From Planctomycetota bacterium (GTDB lineage: Bacteria > Planctomycetota > J058), in NCBI GenBank assembly GCA_019636275.1, contig JAHBXY010000050.1, positions 1 to 52,835 on the forward strand: a stretch of 52,835 nt of DNA. Direction: 5' to 3'. Shown in pieces: positions 34,201 to 40,943 of this stretch; position 1 is the stretch's first letter; every line of letters starts with the position of its first letter. Below the pieces are notes generated by a model. That model worked only from the letters and a program-made list of their open reading frames with translations, did not search any database and was not told the DNA's origin. The position numbers and the translations under genes were made by a program.

Positions 34201-34520
34201 AGCAGGAGCGACTCCTCGGAGACCGACAGGCCGAGCGCCTTGAGGTCGGCCGCCGCCGGCGAGTCGTTGAGGGTCAGGAGCTGCTTCCAGGCCTCATCGA
34301 CCTTCTTGCGCGTGGCCGAGCGCTCGTAGTCGCCGAAGGTCGGCCCCTTGCGGAACGCCTCGAGCGTCCCCGCGAGGTCCCGCGCCTCCAGCCACACCGT
34401 CGTGTGCGCCGGGGCGGCCTCCGCGAGCCGGTACGAGCGGCCCCCGAACGCCTGCATGATCCCGAACCCGACGCCGCCCAGAGCCAGGACCGCCACGGCG
34501 GTCGCGACACCCTTGTTCAT
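31260..34520 (-). CDS. Giant DUF3352-like exported protein
   Basis: This 1086-aa protein has an uncleaved-looking N-terminal hydrophobic helix (about 6-25), then a large mainly soluble region built of repeated beta/alpha segments of the DUF3352 type (ADATVEPYQGFDLVTRK, YLYVATSEHALARAL-like segments occur at both ends). Near residues 720-800 an insertion, LRQIAAAQALFREGDIDGDGV followed by LAEHGLIDHELG, resembles the C-terminal domain of type II secretion/pilin-like proteins of Planctomycetota. I infer a membrane-tethered periplasmic or surface protein. The ATG follows GGGAAGAGGG. The upstream motif is shared with the papain-fold gene. Confidence 0.72.
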   Translation of the reverse strand: MNKGVATAVAVLALGGVGFGIMQAFGGRSYRLAEAAPAHTTVWLEARDLAGTLEAFRKGPTFGDYERSATRKKVDEAWKQLLTLNDSPAAADLKALGLSVSEESLLLTLGKNVGLGLLAGPEPSAFVATRVDLVGLAKAVAVDGEWTKVWERLRGTLGGADATVEPYQGFDLVTRKAGRTEVHFSMAGEVLVASLDKDTVKAVLDVRAGARASLADQPAFRSEVKALPGDVTAYAWVDMQLVRDRERLVAAVKRTVERLGEQWSADAFDGEELSVLLADLAPLDGLAFGLQIPKGDLYQASVVASRAEAALFRDTARHDLRGLLDEHTFLYVEARGLYDLGLRIARSETVAALQGAAAVRHLRALLEDPDALPPELRRELGAPRLEGDPTFEGRLALNAAAFPLRELLGNDIALAVEAHEGSRPEEALRPLAFVRARPLARMAVAVASGIVAKEAKAHPRKAEVTTHAGRQVFCIRGPTDVYWAQVGAELAISTRKELIERVLDKAGQKGAAPGEFQRAIQRLPEGYAVFAYFDPRAYQRLVSGLGGPEAEQVKRLQGFMKGIEAQATAAYVDRECRAYTLRTWQQLGEGLDEDLRKAYGAAKDAPSAWARLPEETFLSVAGEVDAQALWRYALRLAEAAVGPEQVKEGLEQLGSSLLAGKDPHAALIAPLGGGLGFGLVSQPRLGSEDPDVVAVPAGVLAIELTAEGASAFEGTLAGLLEVGLKALNASAGGGRADDAAARTMLRQIAAAQALFREGDIDGDGVEAFGSLGDLAEHGLIDHELGMGVARGWQLELRASQDEWLCTARRVDAAPGDVTLVANHKSQVKEVAGRLPRSSSFELPEDAVPFGTLPREAPGAAATDDPRLARLAKAQVGGQAATRLLLPARQQERMERDVGQGVSPCYAIAGNWLYVATSEHALARALAAKLDQGSLAASPSFKALIAGHPTKALTFSHLSWAGLAEQALHNGERLARELAPLPAELRAKPRPRFPELTGDEDMDAVFTAFQAETEAWERENIEHAPKAHAWRKEHAAENARKLTGPVRELAAMLGGVLSYSTLDADGKGVESVLEVRLDPKPKAAAAN

Positions 34521-34550
34521 GTTGCCCTCTTCCCTCGAGCCGCCGCCCCC

Positions 34551-34580
34551 TCGCAAGGGGTGGTCCGCGCCGTAACTCGC
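34551..34580 (-). promoter_or_regulatory. Shared bipartite upstream motif (copy in front of the DUF3352-like gene)
   Basis: On the minus strand GCGAGTTACGG (34580-34570) is followed after 12 nt by CTTGCGA (34557-34551). The first block ends 49 nt before the ATG, exactly as at 12484-12512. The flanking sequence is otherwise different, so this is a conserved signal and not a longer duplication. Confidence 0.5.
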
Positions 34581-34649
34581 TGGAGAGCATGGCAGGACGG
34601 CCGCCCCGCCGCCCAGATTCGGGAATCGGCCTGTCGACGTCGAAGGCAG

Positions 34650-35627
34650 CTACGGGATGGGGGCGAACCGCCGCAGCGGCGCGATCGCCTCGAGGGCGCG
34701 CGCCAACCGCACCTCGTGAGGGCCGCCCAGGGCGATCCACGGGACGCCCTTGCGGGCGAGCGCCTCCTCGAACCAGCCGTGCATGGCCTCGCGCAGGTCC
34801 TCGCTCTCGCGCGTGCCGTCCTGCACGAAGGGGAAGTCGGGCACGGTGAGCAGGTACAGGTCGCAGCGGCGCCCGGCGGCCAGTCGCTCGAGCGCCTCGC
34901 ACACGCCGCCGACGTAGCGCCGGTGCCAGACGGTCGTGGCCAGCGGGTCCGTGTCGCACACGAGCACGCGGTCGGCGCGGGCGGCCAGGGCGTCCTCGAG
35001 CGCGGCCTGCCCGCGGGCGATCGCCAGCAGGTCGTCGCTCGTCCAGCGCTCGGCGTCGGGCGCCCAGCGCCGCCCCTCCCAGTAGGCGCGCCCGACCTCG
35101 GGGACCCACGCCGTGCCCAGGCGCTCGGCGAGGTCGCGGGCCAGCGTCGTCGTGCCGCTCGACTCGACGCCGAGCACGACGACGCGCCGGGCGAAGTGCG
35201 CCCGCGCCGGCGCGGTGAGCAGGCGCCAGCGGGCGCCGAGGTCGGCGCGCAGGGCCGCCCCGGAGATCGCGACCGCCGCGCGGTCCGGATCGACGGCCAC
35301 GTGCCGCGCGCCCATGGCCGCCGCCCAGGGCTCGCCGTAGGCCTCCGACGTGAACGCCAGGTCGGGGCGCCGGCCGCCCAGCACCTCGAGCGCGCGGGCG
35401 CCCCACGCCGCCGGCGTCTCGGGGATGTCCTCCGCGACGACCCGGACCTCGACGTCGGGATGCACGCTCCGGATCCAGCCGGCGCGGACGCTGGCCGGCG
35501 GCGTCTGGCCGGGGGCGTCGCCGACCAGGACGACGAGGTGGTCGACCAGCGCCTTCGCCGTCCGCAGCAGGTGGTCGTGGCCCAGGTGGAAGGGGTGGAA
35601 CTTGCCGACCGTGATCCCGAGCGTCAC
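34650..35627 (-). CDS. nadR: NadR-type NMN adenylyltransferase/ribosylnicotinamide kinase
   Basis: This 325-aa bifunctional enzyme would phosphorylate nicotinamide riboside to NMN and adenylylate NMN to NAD. The N-terminal nucleotidyltransferase has GKFHPFHLGHDHLL (HxxH at 14-17), and ISGAALRAD. The C-terminal kinase starts with the P-loop GVESSGTTTLA, in which Thr replaces the usual Walker A Lys, and has the VCDTDPLATTVWHRRY segment. It lacks the helix-turn-helix repressor domain of enterobacterial NadR. It is the last gene of the coupled operon and overlaps pnuC by a GTGA junction. Confidence 0.92.
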   Translation of the reverse strand: MTLGITVGKFHPFHLGHDHLLRTAKALVDHLVVLVGDAPGQTPPASVRAGWIRSVHPDVEVRVVAEDIPETPAAWGARALEVLGGRRPDLAFTSEAYGEPWAAAMGARHVAVDPDRAAVAISGAALRADLGARWRLLTAPARAHFARRVVVLGVESSGTTTLARDLAERLGTAWVPEVGRAYWEGRRWAPDAERWTSDDLLAIARGQAALEDALAARADRVLVCDTDPLATTVWHRRYVGGVCEALERLAAGRRCDLYLLTVPDFPFVQDGTRESEDLREAMHGWFEEALARKGVPWIALGGPHEVRLARALEAIAPLRRFAPIP

Positions 35628-36268
35628 GCCTGCGCCCGCTCGGCCAGGAGGCGGCGGAAGGTGAGGAGCCCGCCGAGGGCCAGGACCCAGAAGCCGACGT
35701 AGAGCGCGCTCGTCAGGTACAGCCCGCGAGAGGCGTAGAGCGGCACGTAGATCGTGTCGACGACGATCCACACGTACCAGCTCTGGACGAAGCGGCCCAT
35801 CAGGTAGACGTGCGCGACCAGGCTGAGGACGGTCGTGAGCGCGTCCCAGAAGGGCACCTCGCCGCGGAGGTGCACGAGGACCTCGTAGAGCCCCCACGTG
35901 GTCGCGGCGACGACGAGCAGCGTGGGCGCCCACCACCACGCGGGGAGGCTCGAGACCGGCCGCTCCGTGCGCGCGGGGCCGCCCTTCAGCCACAGCCAGA
36001 TCGCCTGCAGGCTGGTGACGAAGTAGACCGCCTGCAGGCCGACCTCGGCGAACAGGCGCGCCTCGAAGAACACGACGGCGTAGGCCGAGACGCCGACGAG
36101 GCCCACCCACCAGCCGAGCGGGTGGTTGCGCGCCAGCAGCCACACGCTCCAGGCGTAGGCGACCGAGGCGACGGCCTCGAGCGGCGCGAGGAGCGTCGTC
36201 GCCAGCGGGAGCGCCAGGAGGACGACGCTGAGCGCGGCGCCGAGGGCGGCCTGCGCGCGCGGGGTCAC
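35624..36268 (-). CDS. pnuC: PnuC-type nicotinamide riboside transporter
   Basis: This 214-aa membrane protein of about seven helices has the PnuC landmarks: NHPLGWWVGLVGVSAYAVVFF, YFVTSLQAIWLWLKGG and YVWIVVDTIYVPLYASRGLY (the last contains substrate-site Trp and Asp residues). PnuC transporters move nicotinamide riboside by facilitated diffusion, and intracellular phosphorylation by NadR traps it. The gene overlaps nadR downstream and the SUMF1-like gene upstream by 4 bp each, so it is firmly part of this operon. A paralogous role (PnuT/PnuX, other vitamins) is made unlikely by the neighbouring nadR. Confidence 0.92.
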   Translation of the reverse strand: MTPRAQAALGAALSVVLLALPLATTLLAPLEAVASVAYAWSVWLLARNHPLGWWVGLVGVSAYAVVFFEARLFAEVGLQAVYFVTSLQAIWLWLKGGPARTERPVSSLPAWWWAPTLLVVAATTWGLYEVLVHLRGEVPFWDALTTVLSLVAHVYLMGRFVQSWYVWIVVDTIYVPLYASRGLYLTSALYVGFWVLALGGLLTFRRLLAERAQA

Positions 36269-37134
36269 GCGGGCGCCTGCGGGAGGAAGACCGGGCGGGC
36301 GTGGACCCCGGGCTCGTGGCGCACCCAGCGCGAGGTCGTCCCCTTGCCCACGTCGAAGGTCCCGTCGATCCTCGCGGCCTCGCGAAAGGTGGCGAACAGC
36401 GGCGGCGGGAGGCCCGCGGCGCCGCGGACCACGCGCAGCTCGCCGGTCGTCGAACCCGGAGGGTCGCGGCGCGGCCCGCCGCCGTAGGCGGCCGGGTCGT
36501 ACCGGTCCTGCGTCCACTCCGCCCCGCAGGGCTTGGCGCCATACGGGCTCGCGCCGTCCGGCCGCCCGAGGGCGGCACGGAACACGCGCTCCCACTGCGC
36601 CTCGGTGATCAGCGCCCACCGCCCGGGGAGCCCCACGTCGAAGGCGCCTCCCGCGAGGTACTCGACCGCCCGCTCGGCATGGTCGTGCGTCAGCGGGTAG
36701 GCGTGCGACAGGGTCTGTTCGAGCGCGCGCTCCGGGAGACGGGCGAGCCAGTCCTCGCGCATCCACGCGAACAGGCCCGAGCCGCGCAGGGCGGCCCCCG
36801 TGAGCGGCCCCGCCGCCACGTAGAACGGCGACAGGTGCACGAGGTGCGCCGGCGCGGCGTCGTCGTCCTGGTCGTCGGCGCCCATCACGAACGGCCCGCC
36901 CGGCACGTAGCAGAGCGTGATCGGACCCGCCTGCCGCCGCCGCCGGGCGAGCTCGGCCTCGAGCTCGGGCCAGAGCTCGTCGGCGCCCAGGCGCCAGGCG
37001 AGGTCCAGCGCGGCGACGGCCCGCTCGTCCTCGCCCGCGCGGCGCAGGAGGGCCACGTGGCGCCGGCGCAGGTCCACGTCGGCCGGCCGGCCGAGGACCT
37101 CGCGCTCGAGCTCTCGCAGGGCGGCGTCGCTCAC
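36265..37134 (-). CDS. SUMF1/FGE-fold protein (likely not a formylglycine-generating enzyme)
   Basis: This 289-aa protein has a short TPR-like N-terminus (about 1-55) and then a C-type-lectin-like SUMF1 fold: YVPGGPFVMGADDQDDDAAP, HLVHLSPFYVA, the LITEAQWERVFRAALG helix (the family's W/EWE block), EWTQDRYDP and RVVRGAAG. The Cys pair that oxidises sulfatases in true FGE is absent, as are obvious metal His triads of the EgtB type, so a binding or modified oxidase role is more likely. It sits between the radical SAM enzyme and pnuC with GTGA overlaps on both sides. No sulfatase gene is nearby. It may process or bind the 69-aa peptide. Confidence 0.8.
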   Translation of the reverse strand: MSDAALRELEREVLGRPADVDLRRRHVALLRRAGEDERAVAALDLAWRLGADELWPELEAELARRRRQAGPITLCYVPGGPFVMGADDQDDDAAPAHLVHLSPFYVAAGPLTGAALRGSGLFAWMREDWLARLPERALEQTLSHAYPLTHDHAERAVEYLAGGAFDVGLPGRWALITEAQWERVFRAALGRPDGASPYGAKPCGAEWTQDRYDPAAYGGGPRRDPPGSTTGELRVVRGAAGLPPPLFATFREAARIDGTFDVGKGTTSRWVRHEPGVHARPVFLPQAPA

Positions 37135-38468
37135 GGCAGCACCACGGCCGCGTCCTCGCGCGGGGCCCACGAGCACCACGCGTCCGGCGCCTCGAGGTCG
37201 CCCGTGGCCGCCAGCGCCCGCGCCCGGCAGCCGCCGCCGCAGTGGTCGTAGTGGCGGCAGCTCCAGCACTGCTGGTTGCCCTCGAGCGCGCGCAGGCGCC
37301 GGAAGGGCGCCCCGCCCGCCCACAGGTCGTGCAGCGTGTGGTCGCGGAGCGACCCGGCGTCGAACGTGGGGCCCAGCAGCGCGCACGGGTTGACCTCGCC
37401 CGCCGGCGTCACGCTGCACACGAGGTTGCCGGCGACGCAGCCGAAGCGCTCGAGGAGCAGCGCCGAGGTGGCCTCGTGCGGCACGTCGGGCGGGTGGAAC
37501 AGCGGGATCGTCGCCGCCTCCTGCAGCCGGTCGAGCTCGCGGGTGGCCGCCTGGAAGTCGGCCTGCGACGGCAAGAGGTCCGGCCGACCCAGCGCCCTCC
37601 CCGCCGGCAGCGCCGGCCGGAGCGTCAGCGACGCCGCGCCCGCCGCCTCGCAGCGGCGCACCAGATCGCCCAGCCGCCCGCGCAGCGCCGGCGTGTAGGT
37701 GGCCGTCACGCCGACCGGCCGGCGGGCGGCCAGGCGCGAGAGCCCGGCCAGGGCGCGGCCGAACGCGCCCGGGCCGCGGACGAGGTCGTGCGACGCCGCG
37801 TCCGGGCCGTCGAGGCTCACCGACAGGCAGCGGAACGGCCGCGCCGCGAGCGCGTCGGCCAGCGCGTCGTCGACCAGCGTCCCGTTGGTCGTCAAGAGCA
37901 CGTTCAGCCCCAGCGCGAAGGCGTCGTCGAGCGCCTCGAGCAGCGCCGGGTGCAGGAGCGGCTCGCCGCCGGTCACGTGCACCTGCATGCAGCCGAGGTC
38001 GACGAGCTCGCGGAACAGGCGCCGCATGAGCCCCGCGTCCAGCGCGCCGAGCGGCCCCGGGGCCGAGTCGGACGAGCAGTGCGAGCAGGCCAGGTTGCAG
38101 CCCTGCGTGGCGCCCAGGTAGACGGTCAGCGGCGCCGAGAGCCGGCCCGGGGCGCTCCGGTCCTCGACGACCCGCGCGCGCAGCCGGCCGCCCTCGACCA
38201 GCCCCTCGGCCTCCAGCGCGCCGAGGAAGGCGCGCTCGACGGCATCGCGCTCGTCGAGCGGCGCCCGCAGGAGGAGCGCGGCGGCCTGGGCGTCGTAGGG
38301 GACGTACTGGCAGGTCTCGCGGTCGTAGACGAGCGCGCCGAAGTGCTCGCGGCGCAGCACGTGGCGCGGGCCGCTCGCCGCCGCGTGGTCCCAGGCGGGG
38401 ACGATCGCCCGCGAGGGCGCGGTCGTCGCCCGCGAGGGCGCGGTCGTCGCCCGCGAGGGCGCGGTCAT
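37131..38468 (-). CDS. Radical SAM/SPASM peptide maturase with N-terminal RRE (PqqD-like) domain
   Basis: This 445-aa enzyme has four parts: a repeated N-terminus (three TAPSRAT units), a PqqD/RRE-like peptide-binding domain (about 36-92; HVLRREHFGALVYDRET...LEAEGLV), a radical SAM core with CNLACSHC (Cys124, 128, 131; CX3CX2C) and THVTGGEP-type GGEP near 167-170, and a C-terminal SPASM domain with eight Cys (for example CSVTPAGEVNPC and CWSCRHYDHCGGGC) for two auxiliary iron-sulfur clusters. RRE plus SPASM is typical of RiPP maturases that crosslink or epimerise a ribosomal peptide. ATG at 38468 overlaps the stop of the 69-aa peptide gene (ATGA), which is the obvious candidate substrate. Confidence 0.92.
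   Translation of the reverse strand: MTAPSRATTAPSRATTAPSRAIVPAWDHAAASGPRHVLRREHFGALVYDRETCQYVPYDAQAAALLLRAPLDERDAVERAFLGALEAEGLVEGGRLRARVVEDRSAPGRLSAPLTVYLGATQGCNLACSHCSSDSAPGPLGALDAGLMRRLFRELVDLGCMQVHVTGGEPLLHPALLEALDDAFALGLNVLLTTNGTLVDDALADALAARPFRCLSVSLDGPDAASHDLVRGPGAFGRALAGLSRLAARRPVGVTATYTPALRGRLGDLVRRCEAAGAASLTLRPALPAGRALGRPDLLPSQADFQAATRELDRLQEAATIPLFHPPDVPHEATSALLLERFGCVAGNLVCSVTPAGEVNPCALLGPTFDAGSLRDHTLHDLWAGGAPFRRLRALEGNQQCWSCRHYDHCGGGCRARALAATGDLEAPDAWCSWAPREDAAVVLP
38405..38467 (-). repeat. 21-bp tandem repeat, 3 copies, within the radical SAM gene start
   Basis: Three near-identical 21-bp units encode TAPSRAT three times at the very N-terminus of the radical SAM enzyme. The length is a multiple of three, so copy-number change would not break the frame. 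The last copy overlaps the end of the peptide gene. Confidence 0.9.
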
Positions 38469-38674
38469 TGGCTGCGCCTCGGCAGCAGGCGCCACTGGAT
38501 CGCCTCGCCGAAGCAGCCGGCGCTGACCCACGTGCGCTCGACCACCTGGCTGACCTTGCGCAGGCCCCTGGTCTGGCGGGGGCGCGGCGCCGCCGGGGGC
38601 CGCGCGGCCTCCTCCAGCGCCCGCGCGAGCAGGGCGCGCTCGCGGGCGGTCAGCTCCTCGGGGATCCTCGCCAC
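38465..38674 (-). CDS. 69-aa candidate RiPP precursor peptide
   Basis: This small protein is encoded immediately upstream of the radical SAM/SPASM enzyme and overlaps it as ATGA, the classic position of a precursor peptide. Residues 1-27 form a likely leader helix (PEELTARERALLARALEEA), followed by a Pro-rich hinge (27-33) and a C-terminal part QVVERTWVSAGCFGEAIQW, which contains Trp49, Cys54 and Trp61 and ends in LLPRRSQ. I recognise no known RiPP family (not PqqA, mycofactocin, SCIFF or KxxxW). GTG at 38674 is the only start after an in-frame stop; its ribosome site is weak. It could instead be a small regulatory subunit. Confidence 0.6.
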   Translation of the reverse strand: MARIPEELTARERALLARALEEAARPPAAPRPRQTRGLRKVSQVVERTWVSAGCFGEAIQWRLLPRRSQ

Positions 38675-38714
38675 TGGGCGCCCAGCATGTCAGGCCGCCG
38701 CGGGCGAGGCCAGG

Positions 38715-39137
38715 TCAGGGGGTGCCGTCGGGGGCCCGCTCGGCCGTGCGCCGGGCCCGCTCGTGCGAGCGCTCGAGGTCGTCGCGCAGGTCGCGCCAGG
38801 CGCGCGCCGGCGCGTCCTCGCTCGGAGGCGGCGGGGGCGGCGGCGGGGTCGGTCGGGCGCGCTCGCGCGTGCTCACGCCGATGCCGAGGAGGTCGATCCC
38901 CGCGCCCGCGAAGCTCTCGCCGCGCTCCACGCCGCCCGGCGGCGGCATGGGCGCCAGCGCCGGGAAGGTGATGACGACGCCCCCCACGCGCCACTCGAAC
39001 GCCTCGTCGCGCGGCGGAGGCGGCGTCTCCCACGAGCGCGCGCCCAGTTTGGGCGGCGATCGGTCGCTCGGCGCGACGACGCAGCCGCCGAGGAGGGCCG
39101 AGGCCGCGAGGACGAGCGGGATCGTCGGGCGGGCCAT
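38715..39137 (-). CDS. Proline-rich predicted lipoprotein
   Basis: This 140-aa protein has a signal peptide ending in the lipobox LGGC (Cys19). The mature part is Pro-rich, with two poly-Pro runs around a short conserved-looking segment (FEWRVGGVVITFPALAPMPPP) and a charged C-terminal helix. No family is recognised. It is 40 nt upstream of the peptide gene in the same direction and may be the first gene of the operon; it is divergent from the small gene at 39236. CACACT lies 6 nt before its ATG. Confidence 0.6.
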   Translation of the reverse strand: MARPTIPLVLAASALLGGCVVAPSDRSPPKLGARSWETPPPPRDEAFEWRVGGVVITFPALAPMPPPGGVERGESFAGAGIDLLGIGVSTRERARPTPPPPPPPPSEDAPARAWRDLRDDLERSHERARRTAERAPDGTP

Positions 39138-39235
39138 GCGCCCAGTGTGGACGCGGCCTGGCGGGCGCTTCAACCCGGTCACCCGACGGGAACACGGCGG
39201 GCGCCGGTCGGCGACAATGCGTGCAGGAGGTGCGC

Positions 39236-39481
39236 GTGGGGAAGAGCCAGACCGCCGCGGCGAAGCAGGAGATCCTGAGGCTCCTGGGCCGCGCCAAGGG
39301 CGCCGTGCTGGGGGTGAACGAGCTCGCCCGGCAGCTCCGCATGGAGCCGCAGCAGGTGCTCACGCTCCTCGGCCAGCTCAAGGGGCAGGTCGAGTGCGTC
39401 TCGAAGGCCACCATGGAGTCGCGCGCCAGCATGAAGTGGGAGGACGTCGACTCGAAGTGGCGGCTGGTCCCTCAGGGTTAG
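39236..39481 (+). CDS. Small winged-helix-like protein
   Basis: This 81-aa protein looks like a small DNA-binding or helical-adaptor domain: AAKQEILRLLGRAKGAVLGVNELARQLRMEPQQVLTLLGQL has the helix spacing of a winged helix, followed by a wing-like KWEDVDSKWRLV end. GTG at 39236 follows AGGAGG at ideal spacing; an in-frame GTG at 39221 is less likely. It might regulate the divergent operon, but nothing in the sequence proves this. Its TAG stop shares bases with the edge of repeat A3. Confidence 0.65.
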   Translation: MGKSQTAAAKQEILRLLGRAKGAVLGVNELARQLRMEPQQVLTLLGQLKGQVECVSKATMESRASMKWEDVDSKWRLVPQG

Positions 39482-39840
39482 GGCCTGTCTTCAAACGGGC
39501 AAACGTGTGATCGACACGCTCGAACCCACGGGGGGAAGACCGCGAGCGAGGCGAGGGCGCGGAGGCCGAGGCGAGGGGGGAGCGCGGGTCTTATCAGACG
39601 CCCTGATCCCCCGGTGGGCCGCCGGAGCGAGCGGGAGGCCCGCGGCTGCGGACGGCCGCGAGCGGTAGGGTCCGCATGAGCTGCAGCGCCGCAGCCGCGG
39701 GACGGAGCTCGCGGAGCCGGGCCACACCGACGACCCGCGCGCGCCCCCCGTCGCCCCGTCGTGCGAAGCACGACGTCTCAGCCCTCGAACCGGATCGAGC
39801 GGGCCGGGCTTGCATCCGCGGCCGCAGCCGTCGATCACAC
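39480..39840 (-). repeat. Dispersed repeat family A, copy 3 (complete, long-loop form)
   Basis: This complete element in reverse orientation has both terminal repeats: GTGTGATCGAC at 39505-39515 and GTCGATCACAC at 39830-39840. The conserved flank AGGGCCTGTCTTC extends to 39480, inside the stop codon of the upstream gene. It contains the 8-bp CGTCGTGC hairpin and the ~130-bp loop insert shared with copy 1. It occupies most of the 442-bp gap before the YihY gene. It carries no transposase and is far too short to be autonomous. Confidence 0.85.
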
Positions 39841-39855
39841 GATCCGGTTCGTCGA

Positions 39856-39905
39856 GCGTCTCGTGCTCCGTGCCCGTCCGGGCACGGGCACGGAGGACGA
39901 GACGC
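39856..39905 (-). terminator. Large hairpin after the YihY gene
   Basis: A stem of about 22 bp with one mismatch: arm GCGTCTCGTGCTCCGTGCCC starts at 39856 and its complement ends at 39905, with a tiny loop. It lies 18 nt downstream of the minus-strand YihY stop and has no T-run. A terminator is the simplest reading. Confidence 0.6.
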
Positions 39906-39923
39906 TGGCCCGGTGCCGGCCTC

Positions 39924-40916
39924 CTACTTCCCGACCGTGTCGGCCACGTAGGCGTCGCGCGCCCCCATGGGCCGGTCGGGGCCGCGCGTGGTGTCGCGCG
40001 CCGTCTGGTGCTCGAGCTCCGCGTTGAGCTCGGCGCCGAGCACGATCACGTAGGCGGTCAGGTAGAGCCACACGAGCAGGACCACGACCGCGCCGAGCGA
40101 GCCGTACATCTCGTCGTAGCCGCCGAAGTTCGACACGTAGAAGGAGAAGCCGGCCGAGAGCACGAGCCACAGGCCGGTGGCCACGGCCGAGCCCCAGGTC
40201 ACCCAGCGCCACTTGGGCGAGCGGCGGTTCGGGCCGTGGCGATAGAGGATCGCCAGGCTCAGGAGCACGAGCAGCGCGAGCACCGGCCAGCGCAGCACGT
40301 CGATCGTCACGCGCAGGGCCCCGCCCAGCCCGACCAGGTTCAGGACCGCGGGCGCGACCGCGACGAGCACGATCGACAGCGAGAGGAACAGGAGCAGGCC
40401 CAGCGTCAGGGCGAGGGCCACGGCGTTGAAGCGCAGGAAGCCGCGCTGCTCCGGCTCCTCGTGGGCCAGGTTGCAGGCGGTCATCAGCGCCTTCGTGGCC
40501 CGCATGGTGCTCCACAGCGCGATCCCCAGCGACACGGCGAAGCCGAACCCGAGCGCCCGGCCGGGCCGCTGCGCGAGCTGCTGGAGCTGGTCGCCGACGA
40601 TGCCCTGCGCCCCCTCGGGGATCACGCGGCTGAGCTCCTCGAGCTGCGCGATCGCGCGCGCCGGGTCGGTGACGAGGCCGTAGATCGAGATCAGCGCCGC
40701 CAGCGCCGGCGGCAGCGACAGCAGCAGGTAGAAGGCGACGCCGGCGGCGACGAGGTCGATGTTGTCGCGCGTCGACTGCTGCCACACGCGGCGCAGGACG
40801 TCGCGCCAGCCGCGCGCCGGGATCTGCGAGGGCCGCTCGGCCTCGCGCCCCTTGCCGGGCTCGCGGGCGGATCCTTCCTCCCGCCGGACCTCTCGCTCTT
40901 CCACGCTCCGCACCAT
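39924..40916 (-). CDS. YihY/BrkB family inner-membrane protein
   Basis: This 330-aa protein has six predicted helices and the YihY signatures: DNIDLVAAGVAFYLLLSLPPALAALIS, FGFAVSLGIALWSTMRATKALM and YGSLGAVVVLLVWLYLTAYVIVLGAELNAE. The N-terminus is a charged cytosolic tail (~45 aa). The family is widespread, and its function is still uncertain: proposed roles include transport or flippase activity, and a link to RNase BN was withdrawn. It starts 27 nt after the upstream response regulator gene and may share its transcript. Confidence 0.92.
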   Translation of the reverse strand: MVRSVEEREVRREEGSAREPGKGREAERPSQIPARGWRDVLRRVWQQSTRDNIDLVAAGVAFYLLLSLPPALAALISIYGLVTDPARAIAQLEELSRVIPEGAQGIVGDQLQQLAQRPGRALGFGFAVSLGIALWSTMRATKALMTACNLAHEEPEQRGFLRFNAVALALTLGLLLFLSLSIVLVAVAPAVLNLVGLGGALRVTIDVLRWPVLALLVLLSLAILYRHGPNRRSPKWRWVTWGSAVATGLWLVLSAGFSFYVSNFGGYDEMYGSLGAVVVLLVWLYLTAYVIVLGAELNAELEHQTARDTTRGPDRPMGARDAYVADTVGK

Positions 40917-40943
40917 GGCGCCGCTCCTTCCCCTCCCGCTCGC

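Noticed and set aside
36265..37134. True formylglycine-generating enzyme
   Set aside because: The active-site Cys pair is absent and no sulfatase gene is near.
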